Assembly: GCA_017853785.1 (NCBI GenBank)
Contig: JAFMIX010000046.1
Span: 1 to 11,861, forward strand
Length of the DNA: 11,861 bases
Direction: 5' to 3'
Origin: Verrucomicrobiales bacterium
GTDB lineage: Bacteria; Verrucomicrobiota; Verrucomicrobiia; Limisphaerales; JAFMIX01
In this document: in pieces, positions 1 through 7,251 of the stretch
How positions within the stretch are numbered: position 1 is the first letter of the stretch
Layout: each line of letters begins with the position of its first letter
Notes under the pieces: generated by a model
What the model was told of the DNA's origin: nothing
Databases searched by the model: none
Seen by the model: the letters and a program-made list of their open reading frames with translations, nothing else
Made by a program: the position numbers and the translations under genes

Positions 1-810
1 GGGCGCTGGTGGAATTTCCGGAACGTGATTAGTCCTTTTTCCCGGCTCTGGCTCATACTCGATGGCTCCGGGGTCGTGCGGCATCATGGCCGGGAATTCA
101 GACTCGCGCCGGGACAACTGCATCTCGTGCCGCCGTTCACGGCGCACGACTGCTCCTGTTCCCGGCGGCTCGACCATTATCATCTGCACTTCGTCTCGCG
201 GCTGCCGACGGGGGTGGACGTGCTCTCGCTGGTGGATTTAGAATTTCAACTTCCAGCTCCGACGGGTGTGCTGGGTCAGTTTCGCCGGCTGGAGGCGCTT
301 TATCCCAATCGCAAGTTGCCGTGCTTCGATCCCGCCCGGGAGGAATACCGGCGGCTGCCCGCGGTCGCGGAGCAGCAAGGCGCCGGCATCACGGCGGTGG
401 ATTGGTTTGAGGGTGACGGCTTGCTTGCTCAAATTCTAAGTCCATTCCTCAAGTCCGCGCGCGAACACGAAGGCGTCCACGCCAGAGCGACGCGGCTGTT
501 CCTGACGGTGCAGGAGTTCATCAGTGCGCACATGCACGAACCGATTCTGCTCGGCGATCTCGCGCGCGTGGCGAAATTGCACCCGACGTATTTTTCCGAC
601 CGGTTTCAGGAACTTGTCGGCGTGCGCCCGCTGGAATACCTGATGCGCCGCCGGATCGAGCGCGCGCAGTATCTGCTGCTGACGAGTGCGTCGTCCGTCA
701 AGCAGGTGGCGGTGGCGGTGGGGATTGCGGATGCGGCCTATTTTACCCGCGCCTTCACGCGCGTATGCGGAACTTCGCCGACCGATTACCGGGCCGCCCA
801 TTCGTCCTGA
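1..810 (+). CDS. AraC-family transcriptional regulator, 5'-truncated
   Basis: The reading frame is open from base 1 through GTG 25, and the residues before that GTG (RWWNFRN) fit the sensor domain, so the true start lies left of the window. 269 residues are visible. The N-terminal part looks like a cupin-type AraC sensor domain: a G-x-G-x-V strand, then LAPGQLHLVPPFTAH with its PG turn, then a His-rich HYHLHF strand. The C-terminal 100 residues are a classic double helix-turn-helix DNA-binding domain: helix pair one at about residues 184-205 (LGDLARVAKLHPTYFSDRFQ), the RIERAQYLL linker helix, and helix pair two at about 233-257, ending in AYFTRAFTRVCGTSPTDYR. It lies 133 bases upstream of fucI on the same strand, so it probably regulates the fucose genes. 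The ligand is unknown; L-fucose or a breakdown product is inference from position. Family is certain, target is not. Confidence 0.93.
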   Translation, partial: GRWWNFRNVISPFSRLWLILDGSGVVRHHGREFRLAPGQLHLVPPFTAHDCSCSRRLDHYHLHFVSRLPTGVDVLSLVDLEFQLPAPTGVLGQFRRLEALYPNRKLPCFDPAREEYRRLPAVAEQQGAGITAVDWFEGDGLLAQILSPFLKSAREHEGVHARATRLFLTVQEFISAHMHEPILLGDLARVAKLHPTYFSDRFQELVGVRPLEYLMRRRIERAQYLLLTSASSVKQVAVAVGIADAAYFTRAFTRVCGTSPTDYRAAHSS

Positions 811-832
811 ACTGCGGAGTCATGCGCAGCGG

Positions 833-861
833 GGAAACCTGTGTTACGTCCAATGGTTTCC
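833..861. promoter_or_regulatory. Inverted repeat in the leader between the AraC gene and fucI (candidate operator)
   Basis: GGAAACC at 833-839 is matched exactly by GGTTTCC at 855-861, so the left ends of the arms are 22 bases apart, about two helical turns. It lies in the 133-base gap between regulator and fucI. That position and spacing suit a protein-binding site. AraC proteins more often bind direct repeats, and the arms could equally form a weak 7-bp hairpin after the regulator stop codon. I see no clear sigma-70 promoter in the rest of this gap. Confidence 0.3.
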
Positions 862-943
862 GTTTCCTGTCCAAGGCATTTCTCTCCCGCAGGGCGGGGG
901 GGCATGGCAGAGTTTAGCCGTCACCCGCAACTAGACAACGCTT

Positions 944-2779
944 ATGAAATCTTCACGCTCCGACTCGCTCCCGAAAACCTCTGCCAACGGCAACCACCTC
1001 GGCGGCATCATGCCCAAGGTCGGCATCCGCCCCACCATCGACGGCCGGCTCGGCGGCGTCCGCGAATCGCTCGAAAAGCAGACCCTGGATCAGGCGAAAG
1101 CCGCCGCGAAATTGATTTCTTCCACGCTACGTTATCCGAATGGTCAGCCGGTGGAATGTGTCATCGCTGACACCTGCATCGGGGGCGTGGCTGAAGCCGC
1201 GGCGTGTGCGGACAAATTCCGGCGCGAAAGCGTGGGCGTTTCGCTCACCGTCACCCCTTGCTGGTGTTACGGCAGCGAGACGATGGATATGGACGCCTCC
1301 GTGCCGAAGGCGGTGTGGGGTTTCAATGGCACCGAGCGCCCCGGCGCGGTCTACCTCGCGGCGGTGCTGGCGGGGCAAACACAGAAGGGCCTTCCCGCGT
1401 TTGGCATTTACGGGCGCGATGTTCAGGACGGTGGCGATAAGTCCATTCCCACTGACGTGCAGGAAAAAATCCTCCGCTTCGTCCGCGCCGGGCTGGCAGT
1501 GGCGTTGATGCGCGGTAAATCCTATCTCGGCATGGGCGGCGTTTCGATGGGCATCGCCGGCTCGATCGTGGACCAGCCGCTCTTCGAGGATTACCTCGGG
1601 ATGCGCGTGGAGACGGTGGACATGACGGAATTTCTGCGCCGCATGGACCAGGGGATTTACGACCAGGCTGAATATAAGCGCGCGTTGGCGTGGGTGAAGC
1701 AGAATTGCCCCGAAGGCAAGGACTACAATTCACCGAAGACCCGTCGCTCGCGCAAGCAGCTCGACCGCGAATGGGAGACTTCCGTCAAGATGGCGCTCAT
1801 CGCCCGCGACCTCATGGTTGGCAATCCCGCGCTCGCCAAACTCGGCTTCGGCGAGGAAGCGCAGGGGCATAACGCCATCGCCTCGGGCTTCCAGGGCCAG
1901 CGGCAATGGACGGATTACCAGCCCAACGGCGATTTTCTCGAAGCCATCCTCAACACCTCCTTTGACTGGAACGGCATCCGCGCGCCCTACATCGTGGCGA
2001 CGGAAAATGATTGTCTCAACGGCGCTTCCATGCTCCTCGGCTATCTGCTCACGAACACCGCGCAGATTTTCGCCGACGTGCGCACGTACTGGAGCGCGGA
2101 TTCCGTGAAACGCGTTTCCGGTCACACGCTCGACGGGCGCGCCGCGAACGGTATTCTGCATCTCATCAACTCCGGCCCTGCCACGCTCGACGGCACGGGT
2201 CAGCAGGAGATTGACGGCCAGCCGGCGATGAAACCTTTCTGGGATATCACCGCTGCTGAGGCAAAAAAGTGCCTCGGGGCGACGTCGTGGCATCCGAGCA
2301 TTACGGAATATTTCCCCGGCGGCGGCTGGAGCACGCGCTATCTCACACGAGGCGGGATGCCGGTGACGATGTGCCGGTTGAATCTCGTCAAAGGCTTGGG
2401 CGTGGCGTTACAGATCGCCGAGGGTTACACCGTGGACCTGCCGCAGAATGTCCATGACGCCCTCGACCAGCGCACGAATCCGACGTGGCCGACGACGTGG
2501 TTCGCCCCGAACCTCACCGGCGCGGGCGCATTCCGCGATGTGTACTCGGTGATGAACGCCTGGGGCGCGAACCACGGCTCCATCAGCTACGGCCACATCG
2601 GCGCGGACTTGATTTCGCTTGCCTCCATGCTGCGCATCCCTGTCTATATGCACAACGTCCCCGTGGAAAAAGTCTTCCGCCCGAGCGCCTGGACGGCGTT
2701 CGGCACGGTGGACCTCGAAGGCGCGGATTTCCGCGCGTGCGCAAACTTTGGTCCGCTCTACGGCAAGCGCGTGCGATAA
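944..2779 (+). CDS. fucI: L-fucose isomerase
   Basis: Converts L-fucose to L-fuculose in the cytoplasm, the first step of fucose breakdown. Family members also act on D-arabinose and need Mn2+. The protein matches E. coli FucI over its whole length: PKVGIRPTIDGR near the start, TPCWCYGSETMDMD (residues 104-117), WGFNGTERPGAVYLAA (125-140), GVSMGIAGSIVD (199-210), and the C-terminal SMLRIPVYMHNV and FGPLY. The metal and active-site residues are present: Glu354 in VATEND, Asp378 in ADVRTYW and His544 in WGANHG. It has 611 residues against 591 in E. coli. The excess is the 22 residues before Met23, a polar low-complexity stretch, so ATG 1010 is an alternative start giving 589 residues. Neither ATG has a convincing ribosome binding site. 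fucU follows after 4 bases, which indicates co-transcription. Confidence 0.97.
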   Translation: MKSSRSDSLPKTSANGNHLGGIMPKVGIRPTIDGRLGGVRESLEKQTLDQAKAAAKLISSTLRYPNGQPVECVIADTCIGGVAEAAACADKFRRESVGVSLTVTPCWCYGSETMDMDASVPKAVWGFNGTERPGAVYLAAVLAGQTQKGLPAFGIYGRDVQDGGDKSIPTDVQEKILRFVRAGLAVALMRGKSYLGMGGVSMGIAGSIVDQPLFEDYLGMRVETVDMTEFLRRMDQGIYDQAEYKRALAWVKQNCPEGKDYNSPKTRRSRKQLDREWETSVKMALIARDLMVGNPALAKLGFGEEAQGHNAIASGFQGQRQWTDYQPNGDFLEAILNTSFDWNGIRAPYIVATENDCLNGASMLLGYLLTNTAQIFADVRTYWSADSVKRVSGHTLDGRAANGILHLINSGPATLDGTGQQEIDGQPAMKPFWDITAAEAKKCLGATSWHPSITEYFPGGGWSTRYLTRGGMPVTMCRLNLVKGLGVALQIAEGYTVDLPQNVHDALDQRTNPTWPTTWFAPNLTGAGAFRDVYSVMNAWGANHGSISYGHIGADLISLASMLRIPVYMHNVPVEKVFRPSAWTAFGTVDLEGADFRACANFGPLYGKRVR

Positions 2780-2783
2780 AATT

Positions 2784-3212
2784 ATGCTCAAAGGCATCGC
2801 TCCCTGCATCAGTCCCGATCTGTTGAAGACCCTCGCCGAGATGGGCCACGGCGACGAAATCGTCCTCGCCGACGCGCATTTCCCGGGCCACACGATGAAC
2901 CAACGCGTGCTGCGCGCCGACGGCTTGGGTGTCGCGGAGTTGCTCGACGGCATCCTGCCGTTATTCGAGTTGGACGCCTACGCGCCGCCGCTGGTCATGA
3001 TGGCGGCGGTGGCAGGCGACAAACTTGACCGCGCCGTGGAGCGGCGTTATCTGCAAGCCATCCACCGCCACGCTCCGCAGGCGGAAGCTCCGGAGCGGAT
3101 TGACCGCTTCGCGTTTTATGAGCGGGCGCAAAATGCCTACGCCGTGGTGATGACCGGTGAGGTGGCCAAATACGGAAACATCATTTTGAAAAAAGGCGTG
3201 ACGCCTATCTGA
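2784..3212 (+). CDS. fucU: L-fucose mutarotase
   Basis: Interconverts alpha- and beta-L-fucopyranose, supplying the anomer that the isomerase uses. The 142 residues match E. coli FucU (140 residues) from end to end: MLKGIAP at the start, EMGHGDEIVLADAHFPGH (residues 19-36), FELDAYAPPLVMMAAV (61-76), RFAFYERAQ (108-116) and KYGNIILKKGVTP at the end. His22, Asp30 and Tyr112, in the family's conserved sugar-binding blocks, are present. The frame is open further left, inside fucI, but homology starts exactly at ATG 2784, four bases after the fucI stop. With no Shine-Dalgarno sequence visible, translational coupling to fucI is likely. Confidence 0.96.
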   Translation: MLKGIAPCISPDLLKTLAEMGHGDEIVLADAHFPGHTMNQRVLRADGLGVAELLDGILPLFELDAYAPPLVMMAAVAGDKLDRAVERRYLQAIHRHAPQAEAPERIDRFAFYERAQNAYAVVMTGEVAKYGNIILKKGVTPI

Positions 3213-3266
3213 TCCCAACCATTCAGCAATTCTTTCGATCCAATCAATCGCACCATCACAACCACT

Positions 3267-5222
3267 ATGAGCCAACCAAAAAAATTAGGCATGTTCACCG
3301 GTGTTGACGGCAAGAGCCTTGCCGTCACGTTCTTTCTCGTCGCGTCCTTGTTCTTCCTTTGGGGGTTCTGCAACGCGATGATTGATACGATGGACAAGCA
3401 TTTCCAGGATCAGCTGGGACTCACCAAGGCGCAGTCGGCCTGGGTGCAGTTTGCGCATTACATGGGTTACTCGCTGATGGCGCTGCCCGCCGGCCTGCTC
3501 ACGCGCCGGCTCGGCTACAAATACGGCATCATCTTCGGCCTTATGCTCGTCGCGGTGGGTGCGTTCTGGTTTTATCCCGCGACGCAAATCTCACAGTTCT
3601 GGGCGTTTCTGCTGGGCGTGTGCGTCATCGCCATGGGCCTAACCGTACTGGAAACCGTCGCCAATCCCTACACCACGGTTCTCGGCCCGAAGCAATATGG
3701 TGCATCGCGCATCAATCTCGCGCAATCGTTCAACGGCGTCGGCTGGATTGTCGGTCCGATGGTCGGCGCGTCCTACTTTTACTCTGAAGGCGGCGTGCAG
3801 CACGCGCACGGGCAATTGTTCATCCCGTATGTCGGCGTCGGCGTGGTGGTGCTCATCATCGCGGTGCTTGTGTTTCGTGCCTATGTGCCGGACATCAAAG
3901 TCGAAGACGAATACCACACCGACGATAACACCAACGTGAGTTGGAAGAAGAACAACGGACTCGTGTTTCTGATGATGCTCCTGAACGTCGGCGCGCTGGC
4001 GCTCTCGGTCTATCTGATTTTGCACACCATCGTTCCCGCAGTCAGCGGCAGCATCAAGGAAGCGGACGTGGACAAGTATTGGTGGATTTACCTGGCCCTC
4101 ATCGTCGTCGCTGTGCCGTTCCTCCTTAAGGCTGCCAAGCGCGTCACTACCCACAGCATCTGGGCGCATCCGCATTTCTCCGGCGCGACGCTGGCGCAGT
4201 TTTTCTACGTCGCGGCGCAGGCGGGCATTTTCAGTTTCTTCATCAACAGCATGACGGTGGACAAGCACAACGGCACTTCCATTGTGCCCGAAATCCCCGC
4301 GTCGTGGGCGGGCGGTAAGTTTGAGAAGAACCACTGGATCGAAGTCCGCACCTCGGTCGGCGCCGCGGACATCGCCGATCTGCCCACTGTGGCGGAACAC
4401 CTAAACAAGAGGTCCGGCGCCGTCTCGTCCTTCATCCATAGCCAGCTTGACCCGAAAACGCAAACGCTGCTCGCAGCCTTCCCCGGCGCGACCTCCGAAG
4501 CCGCGTTGCGCAAGGCGCTCGTCCACGACCTGAACGGCATCATCCATCAGGAACTCGACACCAAGAAGGGCAAGCCCGCGCTCTACGACGCGGAGCGGTT
4601 CCGCGCGGTGGCGTTGAGCGACAAGACCAAGGCATACGTCGCCGAGAAACCGGCTGGAGAAAATGCCAGACTGCGTTTCAACCGCCTCCTGCTGGCCGAT
4701 GCGTTTCCGGGCCAGATAAATTTCCGCGACGGCGTGTGGAGCATCAGCGACAAAGGCGCGGGCTTCCTCTCCTCGCTGGCGTTCGGCTTTTTCCTCGCGG
4801 GCCGGCTCATCAGCGCGTGGCTGATGCGCAAAGCCCCGGCGCACAAGATGGTCGGTCTGTTCGCGCTGGCGAATATCATCCTCTGCGCAGTGGTCATCGC
4901 CAAGCTCGGCTGGCTCTCCGTGCTGGGCGTGTTCCTGACCTACTTCTTCATGTCGCTGATGTTCCCGACCATCTTCGCGCTCGGCATCTTCGGCCTCGGT
5001 TCGCAGGCCAAGAAGAACGCCGCCGCGTTCATCGTCATGTCCATCACCGGCGGCGCACTCATGCCGAAACTCATGGGCTTGCTCGGCGACAAATTCGACA
5101 TGGCCACGAGCTTCTGGATGCCGCTGGGCTGCTTCATCCTCATCATGGCTTACGGCTTCGGCTGGTCCAAGTTGAGCCAGTCTGACGGCGTGGTGGGGAT
5201 GAAAGGCGCGGGTGGACACTAA
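3267..5222 (+). CDS. fucP: FucP-like L-fucose:H+ symporter (MFS), enlarged form
   Basis: A major facilitator inner-membrane transporter of the FucP family, expected to import L-fucose with protons. FucP hallmarks are present: LFFLWGFCNAMID with Asp40 (E. coli Asp46), LETVANPYTTVLGP (128-141) with Glu129 (E. coli Glu135), RINLAQSFNGVGWIVGP, FFYVAAQ in helix 7, FPTIFALGIFGLG (566-578) and FIVMSITGGALMP (588-600). It has 651 residues against 438 in E. coli. The excess lies in two places. Residues about 206-304, between helices 6 and 7, include two extra hydrophobic segments (about 231-256 and 271-289), suggesting 14 membrane spans. Residues about 329-493, between helices 7 and 8, form a hydrophilic insert that topology places in the periplasm. 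The gene starts 54 bases after fucU with no visible ribosome binding site. The family is sure; L-fucose as substrate is well supported by the neighbours. Confidence 0.92.
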   Translation: MSQPKKLGMFTGVDGKSLAVTFFLVASLFFLWGFCNAMIDTMDKHFQDQLGLTKAQSAWVQFAHYMGYSLMALPAGLLTRRLGYKYGIIFGLMLVAVGAFWFYPATQISQFWAFLLGVCVIAMGLTVLETVANPYTTVLGPKQYGASRINLAQSFNGVGWIVGPMVGASYFYSEGGVQHAHGQLFIPYVGVGVVVLIIAVLVFRAYVPDIKVEDEYHTDDNTNVSWKKNNGLVFLMMLLNVGALALSVYLILHTIVPAVSGSIKEADVDKYWWIYLALIVVAVPFLLKAAKRVTTHSIWAHPHFSGATLAQFFYVAAQAGIFSFFINSMTVDKHNGTSIVPEIPASWAGGKFEKNHWIEVRTSVGAADIADLPTVAEHLNKRSGAVSSFIHSQLDPKTQTLLAAFPGATSEAALRKALVHDLNGIIHQELDTKKGKPALYDAERFRAVALSDKTKAYVAEKPAGENARLRFNRLLLADAFPGQINFRDGVWSISDKGAGFLSSLAFGFFLAGRLISAWLMRKAPAHKMVGLFALANIILCAVVIAKLGWLSVLGVFLTYFFMSLMFPTIFALGIFGLGSQAKKNAAAFIVMSITGGALMPKLMGLLGDKFDMATSFWMPLGCFILIMAYGFGWSKLSQSDGVVGMKGAGGH

Positions 5223-5267
5223 GTTGATCCTTGGTGTCATTCCGCGGCGCTGCGGGCGGAGAACATA

Positions 5268-5298
5268 GCCGGAAGGGACGCGAAGGCCGTCCGGTTTT
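5268..5298 (+). terminator. Candidate terminator after the fucose operon
   Basis: In the 121-base gap between the convergent transporter and proS genes, two alternative 5-bp stems can form: CCGGA (5269-5273) with TCCGG (5290-5294), or GGACG (5276-5280) with CGTCC (5288-5292). TTTT follows at 5295-5298. The stems are short and the T-tract is only four bases, so this is weak evidence. The rest of the gap holds nothing I recognise. Confidence 0.3.
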
Positions 5299-5343
5299 GG
5301 ATTGTGCGGATATGTCGCTCCACTCCAAAGCCGGATTCCGAAA

Positions 5344-7056
5344 TCACCCATTCACCAGCTTCATCACCGCTTCCACGGCATCTTCGGCTTTGACGGCTTG
5401 GAACGGGGCGTTGCGCGGCTTGACCTCCACCTCGCCCTTGGCCAGGCCTTTTTCGCCGATGGCCACGCGGATGGGGAAGCCCACAAGGTCCGCGTCCTTG
5501 AACTTCACGCCGGGGCGTTCGTCGCGGTCATCGAGGATGACGTCCACGCCGCGTGCGGTGAGTTCGGTGTAAATTTTCTCCGCGAGCGTCATCGCCGGGC
5601 TGCCGGGCGCGACGCCCAGCGGCGTGATGCACACGGTGTAAGGCGCGACAGCAATGGGCCACACGATGCCGTCCTTGTCGTTGCTCTGCTCGACGACGGC
5701 CTGCAAGGTGCGCGTGACGCCGATTCCGTAGCAACCCATGACGGACGGCTTGCGCGCGCCGTCGGCGTCGAGGAAGGTGGCGTTGAGTTTCGCACTGTAT
5801 TTCGTGCCGAGCTTGAAGACGTGGCCGACTTCGATGGCGCGCCGGATTTTCAACGGCTTGGCGCACTTCCCGCACGGCTCGCCGGCGTTGACGGTGCGAA
5901 GGTCGAACCACTCACTGACTTTGATGTCGCGTTCGATGGAGACGTTCTTCAAATGGAAGCCGTCCTCATTCGCGCCGGTGGCCATGTCGTTCGCGCCGCG
6001 CAGGCGTTCGTCCGCGTAAACTTTCACATCGGCGGGAACGTTAAGCACCGCACCGAGTGAACCGGGTTTCGCGCCGAGCGTGGCGACACATTCTTCCGGC
6101 GTGGCGGGCCGCGCGGCGATCGCGCCGGTCTTGGCCATCAGCTTGGTTTCGTTCAACTGATCGTCGCCGCGGACAAGGATGATGACGGGCTTGCTGTCGG
6201 CGATGTAAACGAGCGTCTTGATCTGGCGGTTGGCCGCGACTTTGTAGGGTTCTTTGGCGAGCGCCTCGATGGAGACGACGCCGGGCGTGGAAAATTTTTC
6301 CACGGCGGCGCCGAGTTCACGCGCGGCGGTCTTGGGAATTCCGCTGGTGGCTTTCTCGATGTTCGCCGCGTAACCGCAGGCTTCGCAGTAGGCGACTTCG
6401 TTCTCGCCGGTGGCGGCGGGGATCATGAATTCGTGCGAGTGGCTTCCGCCGATGACGCCGGTGTCGGCCTCCACGGGGAAGGATTGCAGGCCGCAGCGCG
6501 CGAAGATGCGCTTGTAGGCGTCATACATCTTCTGGTAGCTGGCCATCGCGCCTTCGTCGGTGGTGTCGAAGGAGTAGGCGTCCTTCATGATAAATTCCTT
6601 GGCGCGCATGAGACCGAAGCGCGGGCGGATTTCATCGCGGAACTTCACGCTGACTTGGTAGAAGTTTTTCGGGAGCTGGCGGTAGGAATTGATTTCGTTC
6701 GCGGCGAGGGTGGTGATGACTTCCTCGGCGGTCGGACTCAAAAACCATTGGCGGCCGGTGCTGTCCTTCAACTTGAACAACACGTCGCCGGCGGTCTGGG
6801 CGCGGCCGCTGGCTTCCCAAATCTCGGGCGGCTGGAGCGCGGGCATGGCGACTTCGAGCGCGCCGGCGCGGTCCATCTCCTCGCGGATGATGCGCTCGAT
6901 CTTGCGCAAGGTGCGCAGGCCGAGCGGCAGGAACGTGTAGACGCCGCCCGCGAGTTTGCGGATGAGGCCAGCGCGGAGCAGGAGTTGGTGCGAGGGGATT
7001 TCCGCGTCAGCCGGAGCTTCACGGAGGGTCGGAACGAGAGTTTGTGTCCACTTCAT
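5344..7056 (-). CDS. proS: Proline--tRNA ligase, bacterial type with editing domain
   Basis: Charges tRNA-Pro with proline in the cytoplasm. The 570 residues are close to E. coli ProS (572) and show the class II order: motif 1 region at about 36-75 (GGVYTFLPLGLRTLRKIE), motif 2 at about 139-163 (FRDEIRPRFGLMRAKEF), an inserted YbaK-like editing domain at about 230-380, motif 3 with GCYGIGVTRTL (441-451), and a C-terminal anticodon-binding domain (VDVILDDRDERPGVKFKDAD). ILVRGDDQLNETKL (293-306) belongs to the editing domain. Two Cys pairs, C224-x2-C227 and C395-x2-C398, flank the editing insert and could hold a zinc ion; that is inference. The start is the only ATG that gives the normal MKWTQTLVPTLRE N-terminus. 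Upstream lie repeats (7074-7140) and no clear ribosome binding site. Confidence 0.98.
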   Translation of the reverse strand: MKWTQTLVPTLREAPADAEIPSHQLLLRAGLIRKLAGGVYTFLPLGLRTLRKIERIIREEMDRAGALEVAMPALQPPEIWEASGRAQTAGDVLFKLKDSTGRQWFLSPTAEEVITTLAANEINSYRQLPKNFYQVSVKFRDEIRPRFGLMRAKEFIMKDAYSFDTTDEGAMASYQKMYDAYKRIFARCGLQSFPVEADTGVIGGSHSHEFMIPAATGENEVAYCEACGYAANIEKATSGIPKTAARELGAAVEKFSTPGVVSIEALAKEPYKVAANRQIKTLVYIADSKPVIILVRGDDQLNETKLMAKTGAIAARPATPEECVATLGAKPGSLGAVLNVPADVKVYADERLRGANDMATGANEDGFHLKNVSIERDIKVSEWFDLRTVNAGEPCGKCAKPLKIRRAIEVGHVFKLGTKYSAKLNATFLDADGARKPSVMGCYGIGVTRTLQAVVEQSNDKDGIVWPIAVAPYTVCITPLGVAPGSPAMTLAEKIYTELTARGVDVILDDRDERPGVKFKDADLVGFPIRVAIGEKGLAKGEVEVKPRNAPFQAVKAEDAVEAVMKLVNG

Positions 7057-7073
7057 GTGGCGGGAAATCTAAC

Positions 7074-7097
7074 AACAAAGGAACAAAGGAACGAAGG
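7074..7097. repeat. Octamer tandem repeat upstream of proS
   Basis: Three consecutive 8-base units, AACAAAGG, AACAAAGG and AACGAAGG, followed by a partial AAA. They begin 17 bases upstream of the proS start codon, so they lie in or next to its leader or promoter, and adjoin the decamer repeat at 7111. Confidence 0.8.
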
Positions 7098-7110
7098 AAA
7101 TATTTTTAAC

Positions 7111-7140
7111 CACGGATGGACACGGATAAACACTGATGGA
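7111..7140. repeat. Decamer tandem repeat (CACGGATGGA family), copy upstream of proS
   Basis: Three 10-base units: CACGGATGGA, CACGGATAAA and CACTGATGGA. The same family occurs upstream of fabG at 11080-11105. Translated rightward it gives NHGWTRINTDG, a peptide I associate with spurious ORFs in PVC-group genomes; that association is from memory, not a search. Confidence 0.8.
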
Positions 7141-7160
7141 GGAGAAATAATGGATGACGA

Positions 7161-7206
7161 GATTTTCGGCGGGACGTCGAAAATCACCCGCCAGAGGCGG
7201 GTGCTA
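7161..7206 (-). repeat. Two-hairpin palindromic element, copy 1 (possible terminator of the phosphorylase gene)
   Basis: Two adjoining hairpins. The first pairs GATTTTCG (7161-7168) with CGAAAATC (7178-7185), extendable by one G-T and one C-G pair to leave a GGGAC loop. The second pairs CACCCGCC (7185-7192) with GGCGGGTG (7196-7203) around AGA, followed by CTA. Read leftward, in the sense of the phosphorylase gene that ends 45 bases before it, the GC-rich stem comes first and is followed by ATTTTC, so it could work as an intrinsic terminator. A related copy lies at 8608-8655. Confidence 0.7.
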
Positions 7207-7251
7207 ACAATCGCTTCGTCCGCGCATGGCATTTGATTTTGGCGCACGTGG

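Noticed and set aside
884..900. Hairpin CCCGC/GCGGG upstream of fucI as a terminator of the AraC gene
   Set aside because: The stem is only 5 bp without wobbles, and it is followed by GGGCATGG with no T-tract.
2619..2783. Longer start for fucU inside fucI
   Set aside because: The extension is an out-of-frame reading of fucI; FucU homology begins exactly at ATG 2784.
4401..5351. 316-residue minus-strand frame opposite the symporter
   Set aside because: Composition is His/Glu/Arg-rich shadow sequence; the plus-strand frame carries the conserved FucP motifs throughout.
6433..7236. 267-residue plus-strand frame opposite proS running into the intergenic repeats
   Set aside because: It is a shadow of proS joined to translated decamer repeat (NHGWTRINTDG), with no family resemblance.
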